DNA of 64,000 nt from Rattus norvegicus (taxonomy: Eukaryota; Chordata; Mammalia; Rodentia; Muridae), in assembly GCF_036323735.1 (NCBI RefSeq), contig NC_086034.1, positions 39,918,439 to 39,982,438 on the forward strand, read 5' to 3'. Of this stretch, positions 37,436 through 48,814 are shown in pieces (position 1 is the first letter of the stretch; each line of letters begins with the position of its first letter). The notes beneath the pieces were generated by a model. The model searched no databases, was not told where the DNA came from, and worked only from the letters and a program-made list of their open reading frames with translations. The position numbers were made by a program, and so were the translations under genes.

Positions 37436-37739
37436 GATAGAATAATCTAAGCAGAGTTCTCTTTTAAAATTGTCCAATTCAAATGATCTAATAGAATTCA
37501 TTTTGCATGATTAAATCTGGAAGAATTTTCATTTTTCTGGTGCCAAAATCAAGATACCAGGAAAAAGTATCATTTTCAAAGGGAAAGGGAAATAACCCAG
37601 ATAGTTACATAAAAGACCCATGTTTCTGAGCAACAGAGAGCAAATCAGAAAATAAAATATTAGATGAAAACTTGACACAATAGCTGCTTTAGAAGGCTTA
37701 AGAAACATCTACATATTCAAGTTGGGCATTCATTCAGTC

Positions 37740-38105
37740 TCTTCTAGTCAGCTTTGGCTGTCACCCAGGCACAGCCCGAAGTTATCTAAGACTCAATTGG
37801 GAGATTTCTCTGATCAAATTAGCAAATGGGCATATCTGTGGGGGATTTCTAATTAATGTAGGAGGACAGCGCACTGTGGGAGCTGTCAGTCCTGGGTGGG
37901 TGAGCCTGTCTGGTATAGGAAAGGTACCTGACCATGAGATCAGAAGCAAGCCAGTGAGCAGATGTACTGATAGTTCTGGTGTTTTGTTTCTGCTTTGAGT
38001 TCCAGGCTTGGTTTTCCCAATGATGGATGACAATCTGTAAACTAAAATAAATCCTTTCCTTCACAAGTTGCATTTGGTCAATGGTTTATTAGAGAAGGTA
38101 AATTA
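37740..38105 (+). mobile_element. LTR-like rodent repeat remnant (MaLR-type suspected)
   Basis: The layout resembles a common rodent non-autonomous LTR-like repeat: a GGGCATATCTGTGGGGGATT block and a downstream AAAATAAATCCTTTCCTTCA with an AATAAA signal, then CAAGTTGCATTTGGTCA near the end. Family naming (MT/ORR1 or other rodent repeats) is from recall and uncertain. No internal coding sequence is present, so it would be a solo remnant. Confidence 0.45.
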
Positions 38106-38799
38106 GAGTTCAGTCTTTCCCACTTGGTGGAAGAATCAGAATATCCGGTATAGATGTTTTTGCAGATATGAAATTACAACACAATAGCTTTACATGGTTT
38201 TTTAAAAAAATGAAAATCAGCTTTCCTTTGAATCCATTGTTCAGAAAATTATTTTCCCTTCATTGCTCAATTAACACTCAAAAGTACTTCAGTGTAAGTT
38301 TTGGAGAACATGAAATAATAATTCATAGGCCTTTGTGTAGATAGAAAGAGCTGTATATTTGAGAACACATTTATTACTCTCTCAATGACAGTATTTTATC
38401 AAGCACATTAATATGTTATTCATTGTACTAAATATTTAATAGAAGTCATTTTGTTGTATCAAAACTACCTGTCTCACTTTTGCTTCTGTTGCTTGACCAA
38501 AGGAACTCAGGGGTGAAATGGGTTTAACCTCAAAGCATCAGGTTACAAACCATCCTGGGAAAACCACATCTGGAGGAGCTTGAGAGAGGTGTTGAAATTG
38601 TACCAATGGTCAATATGCAAAGAGGAATGAATTATTGCATTCATACCTGCATTTAGCTTAATTTCCCTATTCATATATAGTTCAGGATCCCCTGTCTAGG
38701 GATTGATATGGGTCTTCCCACTTAAATGGATACCATCAAGACAATTTCCCTATTGATACACTCACAAGATAATCTGATCTACAGCTTTCCCACATGCAC
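38106..38799. other. intergenic DNA, nothing recognised
   Basis: No gene or repeat family is visible. Confidence 0.5.
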
Positions 38800-38836
38800 A
38801 CCTGCACATGCACACACGCATACAAATGCACACATG

Positions 38837-38921
<85 letters not shown>

Positions 38922-38970
38922 ATGGAGGGAGGAAGAGAGAGAGAGGAGGAGAGACAGAGAGACAAAGAAA
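38800..38970. repeat. (CA)n-(GA)n compound microsatellite
   Basis: CA-rich units, with imperfect GCACA interruptions, lead into a GA run of about 65 bp and then GGA/GA variants. The long Leu/Ser and Arg/Glu ORFs are artefacts. Confidence 0.97.
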
Positions 38971-40679
38971 ACATAGAGTAATTCTATTAAAAATGAAGGA
39001 AATGGAACTATGCATTCATATTGATAGAGTGCAAAATGTATAGAATTGTTGAAGATGGAACAAAAAGAGAAAAATGCAATTTTAATAGTTGCTTTCTGAG
39101 AGCACAATTTATGTTCTCTTTGTCTTTAGTTCAGGATAGTATAATATTTTTGTTGTTTGTTTTAAAATAACCTTTCTAGAATAATCAGTCTGGGCAAGTA
39201 TATTATAGTCATTGATGTATCTTACAAATGTCAAATTATAGCCCAATTCCATGAAGTTTCTTTCCCATGGATCTGCTCCCTGTGCCAGCAGTTAAAAGTG
39301 ACTTGTAATTCCATGAATTGATATAAAGTTGGAAGTAATAGATGATAACAGATTTATAATTATTCTTTTCTTCTTTGGTGGAGGTACCAATAGCAGTTCT
39401 TGTTTCCCAGTTCTTTTTCATTCCCTCTCATTCACTCATCCTTGTTCTTTTTCAAATTTTTAATTTCATTTTAATTCCATTGATTGTTTTTACATACACT
39501 TTTAATATACTTTTTATTGCAATTTAAAATGCTGTTACCACCATTGTGTTCATTTCTCACAAGACTATATCAATAAAAAATGTTGCATAGAGATCCTAGG
39601 CAATAGCCTGTAATTTTGGACTATGCAATACATAGTTACCATATATTTAATTCACCAAAACGTTTTTTGTTTCTTACATTTATTAAAGTAAATTTTAAAA
39701 GCAAAAATCTGAAAATGTTAGTCCACATATTACAATACTTAGGAATTAGAACAGTCAAACATAAAGTAGTAGTTAATGTTTGAATATCTGCTGAACTGAA
39801 CTGATCCGTTCTTTACAGGAACAATAAGTTGTTTACCATATTCAACAACAATGGTATATTTAAAGATATTTAAATGATAGGAGTGGCTTCCAATGACAAC
39901 CAATTTCACACTTGTTTCATGTTTGCCATATGGTTATACAGGTAAAAGTTTTCTCACCAGATGGTACATAGGGTAGCGCATTTATATCAAGTTTCTATAA
40001 TCGTGAAGATAATATTTTTCAACAGTTTAAGTAACCTAACCTATGGTATTTTGTCAGAGAAGCCCATATTAGTTATGAGATTTCAGTACTGCGAAATTGT
40101 CTTTTCTCATAACTAAATATGGAAATGAATTTGAAACTCAATGATGCTTAGAAACTAATAAGAGTTCTGAGGCACGAGTTAGAAATTGATTGTCGACAGT
40201 AACAATTTGGTGATGACCCAGAAAAACAAAGGGAACATGTACAGAAACCTTCATTTTTCTGAGAAAATAAATGTGATCAAAAATAGAGGTGTTGAAATAG
40301 ATATAGACCTTTAAAAGTATTTGGCAGTAGTAGATTGGAAACTGGTAAAAAGAATTCTTGTTATGAAGTGGTAAAAATCTTGCTGAAAGTTCTCTGTTCC
40401 AATATATCTTGTGTTCCAATATATTTACTGTTCTGTGTTGTGATTGAACAAATATTCAAGTATCTGATGATGTGTGCAAATGATGTCTTGAAGGAAGAGT
40501 CTGGTTCCTACAAACTGCTTATAGTAAATAAACGAATTTATAAGCATATTGAAAAATGGATTACTAGGGTAAACAAGAATCAGAGCTTGAATATTTGTAC
40601 AATTCTCAGCCTATGTGTCTTGAAGAGGAGGATGACTTCAAAGACAATTAAGTTAATGGTTATGCCTCATATTTATCTT
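38971..40679. other. AT-rich intergenic DNA, nothing recognised
   Basis: ORFs up to 128 codons (40,335-40,721) show no recognisable domain and end in simple repeat. I see no exon signature. Confidence 0.5.
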
Positions 40680-40762
40680 TTCTTTCTCTCTCTGCATCTC
40701 TCTGTCTCTGTCTGTTTCTAGGTCTCTCTATTTGTCGCTGTCTCCTCTGTGTGTGTGTGTGT

Positions 40763-40797
<35 letters not shown>
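40680..40797. repeat. (TC)n/(TG)n simple repeat
   Basis: A CT/TCTG-rich stretch is followed by a TG run of about 45 bp, interrupted once by GAG. Confidence 0.93.
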
Positions 40798-40800
<3 letters not shown>

Positions 40801-41162
40801 TTAATGATATTTTCATTATCTTCATTTCTGATGAGAATAATGAGAAAAGAAAGCTAGAGAAGGAAAGAAAAATTAAAACGTATGCCATATGCAAGATTTG
40901 ATAGGTAATATTAAATACATTTTACAATGACGTAATTGATTTTTTAATTATCTCTCATATTGTGTAATTAAGTAATTGATCATCTAAATTCAAAAAAGCA
41001 AATATTCTAGTTACATAAATAAGATTGGCATTATCTGAAAAAATGTTTGTATACTTAGATAATGTAAACTAATTAAATGTTTTTGTTTTTTACATATAAT
41101 AACTTAGCGGATAGATAATTTTAACTTTTGTGTGCCTTCTGCCTCCTGTTGCTTCTTGTTTT

Positions 41163-41290
41163 TAAGGTTTATTTTTTATTTATTCATGTGTATGTGTATA
41201 TGACTATAAGAATGTAGGTGTACCCCATGTGTAAAGAGCTCATAGAGACGGGAGGAGGGCATCAGATCCTTGGGAAAGCAAGTTAATGGA
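41163..41290 (-). mobile_element. truncated B3/B2-type SINE tail
   Basis: On the minus strand it carries AAGGATCTGATGCCCTCCTC, a CACATGGGGTACACCTAC stretch and a 3' AATAAATAAAAAATAAA end, as in B3/B2 SINE bodies. The tRNA-like head with the A and B boxes is missing. Confidence 0.55.
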
Positions 41291-41310
41291 ATCGTGAGTA
41301 TATGTGTGAG

Positions 41311-41677
41311 TGCTATTACTGAAAAAGCTGCTATGAATATAGTTGAGCATGTATCCTTGTGGGATGCCTTTTGGGGTACGCACACATGATTGGCATAGCT
41401 GGATCTTGAGGTAGAAATATTTCCAATTTTCTGAGAGACCTCCAAATTGATTTGCAGAGGAGTTATAGAAGTTTGCAATCCCATCAGCCATGGAGGAGTG
41501 ATACCCCTGTGTGACAACCTCTTTAGCATATGCTGTTATTTGAGATTTTAAACTGACCCATTCTGAAGAATGTAAGGTGGAATATCAGAGTCATTTTGAT
41601 TTGTATTTCCATTAAGACTAAGGAAATTGAATATTTCTTTAGGTGCTTCTTGGCCATTTAATATTCCTCCTGTTGAG
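41311..41677 (-). mobile_element. host L1 of the nested stack, piece 1 (ORF2 C-terminal region)
   Basis: This old minus-strand L1 ORF2 sequence matches the intact copy from about 50,830 to 51,190: GCTATGAATATAGTTGAGCA, CCAATTTTCTGAGAGACCTC, CTTCTTGGCCATTTAATATT. It breaks at 41,677 in a duplicated motif and resumes at 42,276. It shares divergence level and reading order with pieces 2 to 4. Confidence 0.85.
41660..41677. repeat. target-site duplication, left copy
   Basis: AATATTCCTCCTGTTGAG matches 42,276-42,292 (AATATTCCTCTGTTGAG), one base different in length. Confidence 0.85.
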
Positions 41678-42275
41678 AGGCAGAAGGAACACCCATTCAG
41701 AGCCTGCCCCACATGTGGCTCATACATATACAGCCACCCAATTAGATAAGATGGATGAAGCAAAGAAGTGCAGGCCGACAGGAACAGGATGTAGATCTCT
41801 TCTGACAGACACAGCCAGAATACAGCAAATACATAGGTGAATGCCAGCAGCAAACCACTGAACTGAGAATGGGACCCCCGTTGAAGGAATCAGAGAAAGG
41901 ACTGGAAGAGCTTGAAGGGGCTCGAGACCCCATATGAACAACAATGCCAACCAACCAGAGCTTCCAGGGACTAAGCCACTACCCAAAGACTATACATGGA
42001 CTGACCCTGGGCTCCAACCTCATAGGTAGCAATGAATAGCTTTGAAAGAGCACCAGTGGAATGGGAAGCCCTTGGTCCTGCCAAGACTAAACCTCCAGTG
42101 AATGTGTTTGTTGGGGGGGAGGGCAGTAATGGGGGGAGGATGGGTAGAGGAACACCCATATAAAGGGGGAGAGGGAGGGGTTAGGGAGATGTTGGCCCGG
42201 AAACTGGGAAGGGGAATAACAATCGAAGTGTAAATAAGAAATACTCAAGTTAATAAAGATAAAAAAATTTTTAAA
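41678..42275 (+). mobile_element. L1 3'UTR fragment nested in the host L1
   Basis: This is a rat-type L1 3'UTR beginning at the GGAACACCCATTCAGAGCCT region, with a G-rich tract at 42,112-42,185 and a terminal AATAAAG and A-rich end. It is flanked by a 17-18 bp duplication of host L1 sequence. It is severely 5'-truncated and has no ORF2 part. Confidence 0.93.
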
Positions 42276-42292
42276 AATATTCCTCTGTTGAG
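42276..42292. repeat. target-site duplication, right copy
   Basis: Pairs with 41,660-41,677 and restarts the host L1 text. Confidence 0.85.
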
Positions 42293-42420
42293 CATTCTCT
42301 GTTTAGTTCTGTAACCCAATTTTAATTGACTTATTTGGATTGGTGGTATCTAAATACCTGAGTTCTTTCTATATTTTGGATATCAGCTTTCTCTCAGGTG
42401 GAGAGTTAGTGGAGATTGTC
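42293..42420 (-). mobile_element. host L1 of the nested stack, piece 2
   Basis: This continues the same ORF2 text (equivalent to 51,205-51,320 of the young copy): CTGTAACCCAATTTTAATTG and TATATTTTGGATATCAGCTT. It ends near GGAGATTGTCAT, and the match resumes around 49,797. Confidence 0.8.
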
Positions 42421-43257
42421 ATTTTTAATTGGATAATTCATTTATTTATATTTCAAATGTTATCCTCTTTCCCGATTTCCCTTTTGAAAAATCTCTATTC
42501 CATACTCTTGTCACCTGCTTATATAAGGGTGCTCCTCCCATTTAGCCAACTACTCCTGTCTTCCTGCCCTGGCATTTCCCTACACTGGCATTGAGCCTTC
42601 CCATTACCAAGGACATCTCCTCCCATTGATGTCACCCTCTGCTATATATGTGGCTGGAGCCATGGGTTACTCCATGTGTACTCTTTGGTTGGTGGTTTAG
42701 TCCCTGTGAGTTCTGGGGATTCTCGTTGGTTAATATAATTGTTCTTTCTATTGGTTACAAACCCCTTCAACTCCTTCATTCTTTTCTCTAATTCCTCCAT
42801 TGGGGAGCCAGTGCTTTGTTTAATGGTTGGCTGTGAGCATCCACCTCTGTATTTGTCAGAATCTTTTAGAGCCTTCCAGGGACTGGTATATAAGGCTCTT
42901 GCCAGCAAGTACTTCTTGGCATCCACAATAGTGTCTGGGTTTGGAATCTGTATATGGGATGGATCCTAGGTGGAATAGTCTCAGGATGGCCTTTCATTCA
43001 GTCTGTACTCCACAATTTGTCTCTGCATTTCCTCTTATTTTGTTCCTCCTTCTAAGAAGGACTGAAGCATCTATGTTCTGGTCTTTCCTCTTAAGTTCCA
43101 TGCAGTCTGTGAATTATATTTTGGGTATTCTGAGCTTTTGGGCTATATCCATTTATCTGTAAGTGCATACAACCTGTGTTCTTTTGTGACTGGGTTAGTT
43201 CAGCTCAGGATGATAATTCCAAATTTCATCCATTTGCCTAAAAATTTCATGAAGTCA
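42421..43257 (-). mobile_element. twin-primed L1, 3' segment (old L1 3'UTR and ORF2 end)
   Basis: On the plus strand it begins with a T-run and ATTTATATTTCAAATGTTAT, continues through an old-type 3'UTR, and ends inside ORF2 at CATTTGCCTAAAAATTTCAT (43,230-43,250). At 43,258 the strand flips. The flipped part covers the ORF2 immediately upstream and ends where this segment begins in element order. Confidence 0.85.
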
Positions 43258-44126
43258 TGAACCCACACACCTATGGTCACTTGATCTTTGACAAAGGAAC
43301 CAAAACCATCCAATGAAAAAGGACAGCACTGTCAACAAATGGTGCTTGTTCAACTGAAGTTCAGCATGTAGAAGAATATAAGTCAATCCATTCTTATCTC
43401 CTTATGCAAAGTTCAAGTCCAAGTGGATCAAGGACCTCCATATAAAACCAAATACACTGAAACTAATAGAGAGAAAGTAGGGAAGCGTCTTGAACACCTG
43501 GGCACAGAGGAAAATTTCCTGAACAAAGCATGAACAGATTATGCTCTCAGATCAACAAACAACAAATGGAATGTCATAAAATTGTAAAGTTTTGTGAGGC
43601 AAAAGACACTGTAAATAGGACAAAATAGCATCCAACACATTGGGAAATGATCTTTTCCAAACCTTCATCCAATAGAGGGCTAATATCAAATATATACAAA
43701 GAACTCAAGTTAGACTCCAGAGAACCAAGTAAACATATTAAAAATTGTAATCAAGAGCTAAACAAAGAATTCTCAACTGAGGTAAACAGAATCACTGAGA
43801 AGCACCTAAAGAAATGTTTAAAATCCTTTGTCAACAGGGAATTGAAAACAAGCAAGCAACAAACAAACAAACCTCACAGCAGTCAGAATGGCTAAGATCA
43901 AAAACTCAGGTGAGAGCAGATGCTGGTAAAGATATGGAGAAAGAGGAAAACTTCTGCATTATTTGTGGGATTCCAAGCTAGTACAACCACTATGGAAATC
44001 AGTCTGGTTGTTCCTCAGAAAATTGGACATAGTACTACCTGAGGACCCAGCTATACCACTACCTGGGCATATACCCAAAAGATGCTCTGATGTATAAAAA
44101 AGACAGATGCTCCACTATATTCCTAA
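43258..44126 (+). mobile_element. twin-primed L1, inverted 5' segment, piece 1
   Basis: Plus-strand ORF2 sequence begins GAACCCACACACCTATGGTC and runs to CTCCACTATATTCCTAATTG. It is split there by a later L1 and resumes at 49,666 with the next ORF2 bases (TTATTTACAATAGCCAG). It is decayed, with only short open stretches such as 43,647-43,895. Confidence 0.85.
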
Positions 44127-44216
44127 TTGCTTGCTTTCTTTCTTTCTCCCTTTCTTTCTCCATTTCTTTCTCCCTTTCTTTCTCCATTTCTTTCTTTCTT
44201 TCTCCCTTTCTTTCCT

Positions 44217-44276
<60 letters not shown>

Positions 44277-44278
44277 TT
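44127..44278. repeat. (CTTT)n microsatellite at an L1 poly(A) position
   Basis: CTTT/CCCTTT units end in a pure CTTT run and a T6. They abut the 3' end of the minus-strand L1 starting at 44,279, so on the L1 strand this is an (AAAG)n tail. The long Leu/Phe/Ser ORFs and the Lys/Glu ORF are artefacts. Confidence 0.96.
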
Positions 44279-44999
44279 TTGTTCATCTTTATTAACTTGG
44301 TTACTTATTTACATTTAGATTGTTATTCCCTTTCCCGGTTTCAAGGCCAACATTCCCCTAACCCCTCTACCTCCCCTTCTCTATGGATGTTCCCCTCCTC
44401 ATCCTCCACCAATGACTGCCCTCCCCCTAACAATCACCTTAACTGGGGGTTCAGTCTTGGCAGGACCAAGGGCTTCCCTTCCACTTGTGCTCTTATTAGG
44501 CTCTTCATTGCTATCTGTGAGGTTAGAGCCCAGGGTCAGTCCTTGTAATGTCTTTGGATAGTGGCTTAGTCTGTGGAAGCTCTGGTTGGTTAGCATTGTG
44601 GTTCATATGACGTCTCAAGCCTCTTCAAGCTCTTTCAGTCCTTTCTCTGATTCATTCAACAGGGGTCACGTTCTCAGTTCAGAGGTTTAATGCTGGCATT
44701 CGCCTATGTATTTGTTGTATTCTGGCTTTGTCCCTCAGGAGAGATCTACATCCGGTTCCTGTCAGCCTGCACTTCTTTGCTTCATCCATCTTATCTAGTT
44801 TGGTGGCTGTATATGTATGGGCCGCATGTTGGGTATGCTCTGAATGGGTGCTCCTTCTGCCTATGTTTTAAACTTTGCCTCCCTATTACCTCCCAAGGCT
44901 ATTCTTGTTCCCCTTTTAAAGAAGGAGTGAAGCATTCGCATTTTGGTTATCCTTGAGTTTCATGTGTTCTTTGCATCTAGGGTAATTCGAGCATTTGGG

Positions 45000-47737
45000 C
45001 TAATATCCATTTATCATTGAGTGCATACCACATGTGTTTTTCTGTGATAGGGTTACCTCATTCAGGATGATATTTTCCAGTTCCATCCATTTGCCTCTGA
45101 ATTTCAGAAAGTCACTGTTTTTGATAGCAAAGTAATATTCCATTGTGTAGATGTACCACATTTTCTGTATCCATTCCTCTGTTTAGGGGCATCTAGGTTT
45201 TTCCAGTTTCTGGCTATTATAAATAAGGCTGCTAGGAACATAGTGGAGCATATGTCTTTGTTATATGTTGGGGCATCTTTTGGGTATATGCCCAAGAGAG
45301 GTATAACTGGGTCCTCAGGTAGTTCAATGTCCAATTTTCTGAGGAACTTCCAGACTGATTCCCAGAGTGGTTGTACCAGTCTTCAATCCCATCAACAATC
45401 CCCTAATATTCTTTCTCAGCTTGTTTCTCTTTTGTGTAGAGGAAGGCAACTGATTAATTTGAGTTAATTTTATACCCAGCCACTTTGCTGAAGGTGTTTA
45501 TCAGGTTTAGTAGTTCTCTGGTGGAACTTTTGGGATCACTTACATATACTATCATAAAATCTGCAAATAGTGATATTTTAACTTCTTCTTTTACAATCTG
45601 TATCCCTTTCATCTCCATTTCTTGTCTGATTGCTCTGGCTAGAACTTCAAGAACTATGTTGAATAAGTAGGGAGACAGTGGACAGCCTTGTCTAGCCCAT
45701 GATTGTAATGGGATTGCTTCAAGTTTCTCTCCATTTAGTTTAATGTTACCTACTGGTTTGCTGTATATGGCTTTTACTATGTTTAGGTATGGGCCTTGAA
45801 TTCTTATTCTTTCCAGGGCTTTTATCATGAAGTGGTGTTGGATTTTGTCAAATGCTTTCTCCGCATGTAATGAAATGATCATGTGGTTTTTATCTTTCAG
45901 TTTGTTTATGTAGTGGATTACATTGATGGTTCTCCATATATTAAACCATCCCTGCATGCCTGCAATTAAGCCTCCTTGATCGTGATGAATGATTGTTTTG
46001 ATGTGCTTTTGGATTCGGTTTGCAAGAATTTTATTGAGTTTTTTTGCGTCGATATTCATAAAGGAAATTGGTCTGAAGTTCTCTTTCTTTGTTGGGTCTT
46101 TGTGTGGTATAGGTATAAGAGTAATTGTGGCTTCATAGATGGAATTCTGTAGCACTCCATCTGTTTAAATTTTGTGAAATAATTTGGATAGTATTGTTAT
46201 GAGGTGTTCTATGAAGTTCTGATAGAATTCTGCACTAAACCCATCTGGACCTGGGCTCTTTTTAGTTGGGAGACTTTTAATGACTTTTAATGCTTCTCTT
46301 TCTTTAGGAGTTATGGGGTTGTTTAAATGGATTATATGTTCTTGATTTAACTTTGCTACCTGGTATCTGTCTAGGAAATTGTCCATTTCCTGCAGATTTT
46401 CAAGTTTTGTTGAATATAGGCTTTTATAGTAAGATCTGATGATTTTTTGAATTTCCTCTGATTCTGTAGTTATGTCCCCCTTTTCATTTCTGATTTTGTT
46501 AATTTGGACACACTCTCTGTGTCCTCTCGTTTGTCTGGCTAAGGGTTTATCGTATGGATTTTCTCAAAGAACCAACTTTTGATTTTGTTGATTCTTTGTA
46601 TAGTACTTTTTTTTTCTACTTGGTTGATTTCAGCTCTGAGTTTGATTATTTTCTGCCTTCTACTCCTCCTTGGTATATTTGCTTCTTTTTCTTCTAGAGC
46701 TTTCAGGTGTGCAATCAAGCTGCTGATATATGCTCTCTCCTGTTTCTTTCTGCAGGCACTCAGAGCTATGAGTTTTCCTCTTAGCACAGCTTTCATTGTG
46801 TCCCATAAGTTTGGATATGTTGTACCTTCATTTTCATTATATTGTAAGAAGTCTTTAATTTCTTTCTTTATATCTTCCTTCACCAGGTTATCATTGAGTA
46901 GAGCATTGTTCAACATCCATGTATATGTGGGCGTTTTTCACTCATTTTTATTGAAGATTAACTTTAGCCTGTAGTGGTCTGATAGGACAGATGGGATTAT
47001 TTCTATCTTTCTGTATCTATTGAGGCCTGTTTTATGACCAATTTTTTGGTCAATTTTGGAGAAAGTACCAGGATGTGCTGAGAAGAAGTATATCCTTTTT
47101 TTAAAGGATAGAATGTTCTATAAATATCTGTTAAGTCCATTTGGTTCATGACTTCTCTTAGTCTGTCTATGTGTCTGTTTAATTTCTGTTTCCATGATCT
47201 GTCCGTTGATAACAGTGGGGTGTTGAAAACCCCTCCTATTATTGTGTGAGGTGCAATGTGTGCTTTGAGGTTTAGTAAGGTTTCTTTTATGTATGTAGGT
47301 GCCCTTGTATTTGGAACATAGATATTTATGATTGATAGTTCATCTTGGTGAATTTTTCCTTTTATGAATATGCAGTGTCCTTCCTTATCCTTTTTGTTGA
47401 CTTTTAGTTGAAAATCAATTTTATTCGATATTAGAATGGTTACTCCAGCTTGCTTTTTCAGACCATTTGCTTGGAAATTTGTTTTCCAGTCGTTTATTTT
47501 GAGGGATTGTCTGTCTTTTTTTGCTGAGGTGAGCTTCCTGTAGTCAGTAGAATGCAGGGTTCTATTTGCATATCCTGTTTGTTATTCTATGCCTTTATAT
47601 TGGGGAGTTGAGTCCACTGTTGTTGAGAGATATTAAGGAAGAGTTATTGTATATAGTATTGTATATAGTGTATAGTATATAGTATTTGGAAGTGAGATTT
47701 TGTTTGTGTGCTTGTCTTCTCTTTGTTTTGTTGCCAT
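45000..47737 (-). pseudogene. L1 ORF2 remnant, internally deleted
   Basis: This decayed endonuclease/reverse transcriptase has its stop at 45,000-45,002. A 233-codon open stretch at 45,454-46,155 carries SLHAEKAFD and SWARQGCPLSPYLFNIVLE. The catalytic motif reads FADF instead of FADD, so the second catalytic aspartate is changed. The region between thumb and Cys/His domain is deleted at about 45,400. The initiator position is ATG here (47,735-47,737), unlike the other three long copies. Endonuclease frames near 46,900-47,700 are broken. Confidence 0.9.
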
Positions 47738-47742
47738 GATGA

Positions 47743-48814
47743 TTAGTTCCTTTTGCTAGGGTGTACCTTGCCTCCTTATGATGAGCGTTTCCACTTATTA
47801 TACTTTGTAGGGCTGGATTTGTAGAAAGATATTGTGTAAATTTGGTTTTGGCATGGAATATCTCGGTTTCTCCATCTATGTTTATTGAGAGTTTTACGGG
47901 ATACAGTAACCTGGGCTGGCATTTGTGTTCTCTTAGGGTCTGTATGTTATCTGTTCAGGATATTCTGGCTTTCATAGTCTCTGGAGAGAAGTCTGGTGTA
48001 ATTCTGATAGGTCTGCCTTTATATGTTACTTGACCTTTTTCCCTTACTGCTTTTAATATTCTTTTGTTTTTTTGTGCATTTGGTGTTTTGACTACTATGT
48101 GAAGGGAGGAGTTTCTTGTCTGGTCCAATCTATGTGGAGTTCTGTAGGCTTCTACTATGTTTATGGGTATCTCTTTCTTTAGGTTAGGGAAGTTTTCTTC
48201 TATGATTTTGTTGAAGATATTTACTGGTTCTTTGAGCTGTAGTCTTCACTCTCTTCTATACCTATTATCCTTAGGTTTGTTCTTCTCATTGAGTCCTGGA
48301 TTTTCTGTATGTTTTGGACCAGTAGCCTTTTCCGTTTTACCTTATCTTTGACAGTTGTTTCAATGATTTCTATGGAATCTTCTGCCCCCTAGATTCTTTC
48401 TTCTATCTCTTGTATTCTGTTGTTGATACTTGTATCTACGGCTCCTTGTTTCTTCCTTTGCTTTTCTATATTGAGGGTTGTCTCCCTTTGTGCTTTCTTT
48501 ATTACTTCTATTTCAATTTTTAATTCCTTCACCTGTTTCATTGTGTTTTCCTGGAATTCTTTCAGGGTTTTTTGTGATTCCTCTCTATAGGCTTCTCCTT
48601 GTTTATTTATATTTTCCTGCGTTTCTCTAAGGGTGTTCTTTATGTCTTTCTTGAAGTCCTCCATCATCATGATCAAATGTGATTTAAAATCAACATCTTG
48701 CTTTTTTGGTGTGTTTGGATATTCAGTGTTTGCTTTGGTGGGAGAATTGGGCTACGATGATGCCTTGTAGTCTTGGTTTCCATTTCTTGGGTTCTTGTGA
48801 TTGCCTCTCGCCAT
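47743..48814 (-). pseudogene. L1 ORF1 remnant
   Basis: The start codon equivalent lies at 48,812-48,814 and the stop at 47,743-47,745, five bases before ORF2. A coiled-coil stretch at 48,389-48,676 (EAYREESQKTLKEFQEN, one unit) is open. Other frames are broken. Confidence 0.88.

Noticed and set aside
40335..40721. 128-codon ORF as a possible small host gene
   Set aside because: No domain, no splice or promoter context, and its C-terminal part runs into TC-rich simple repeat; likely chance in AT-rich DNA.
44090..44548. 152-codon ORF rich in Phe, Leu and Ser, and a Lys/Glu-rich minus-strand ORF
   Set aside because: Translation of the (CTTT)n microsatellite plus L1 3'UTR; not a gene.
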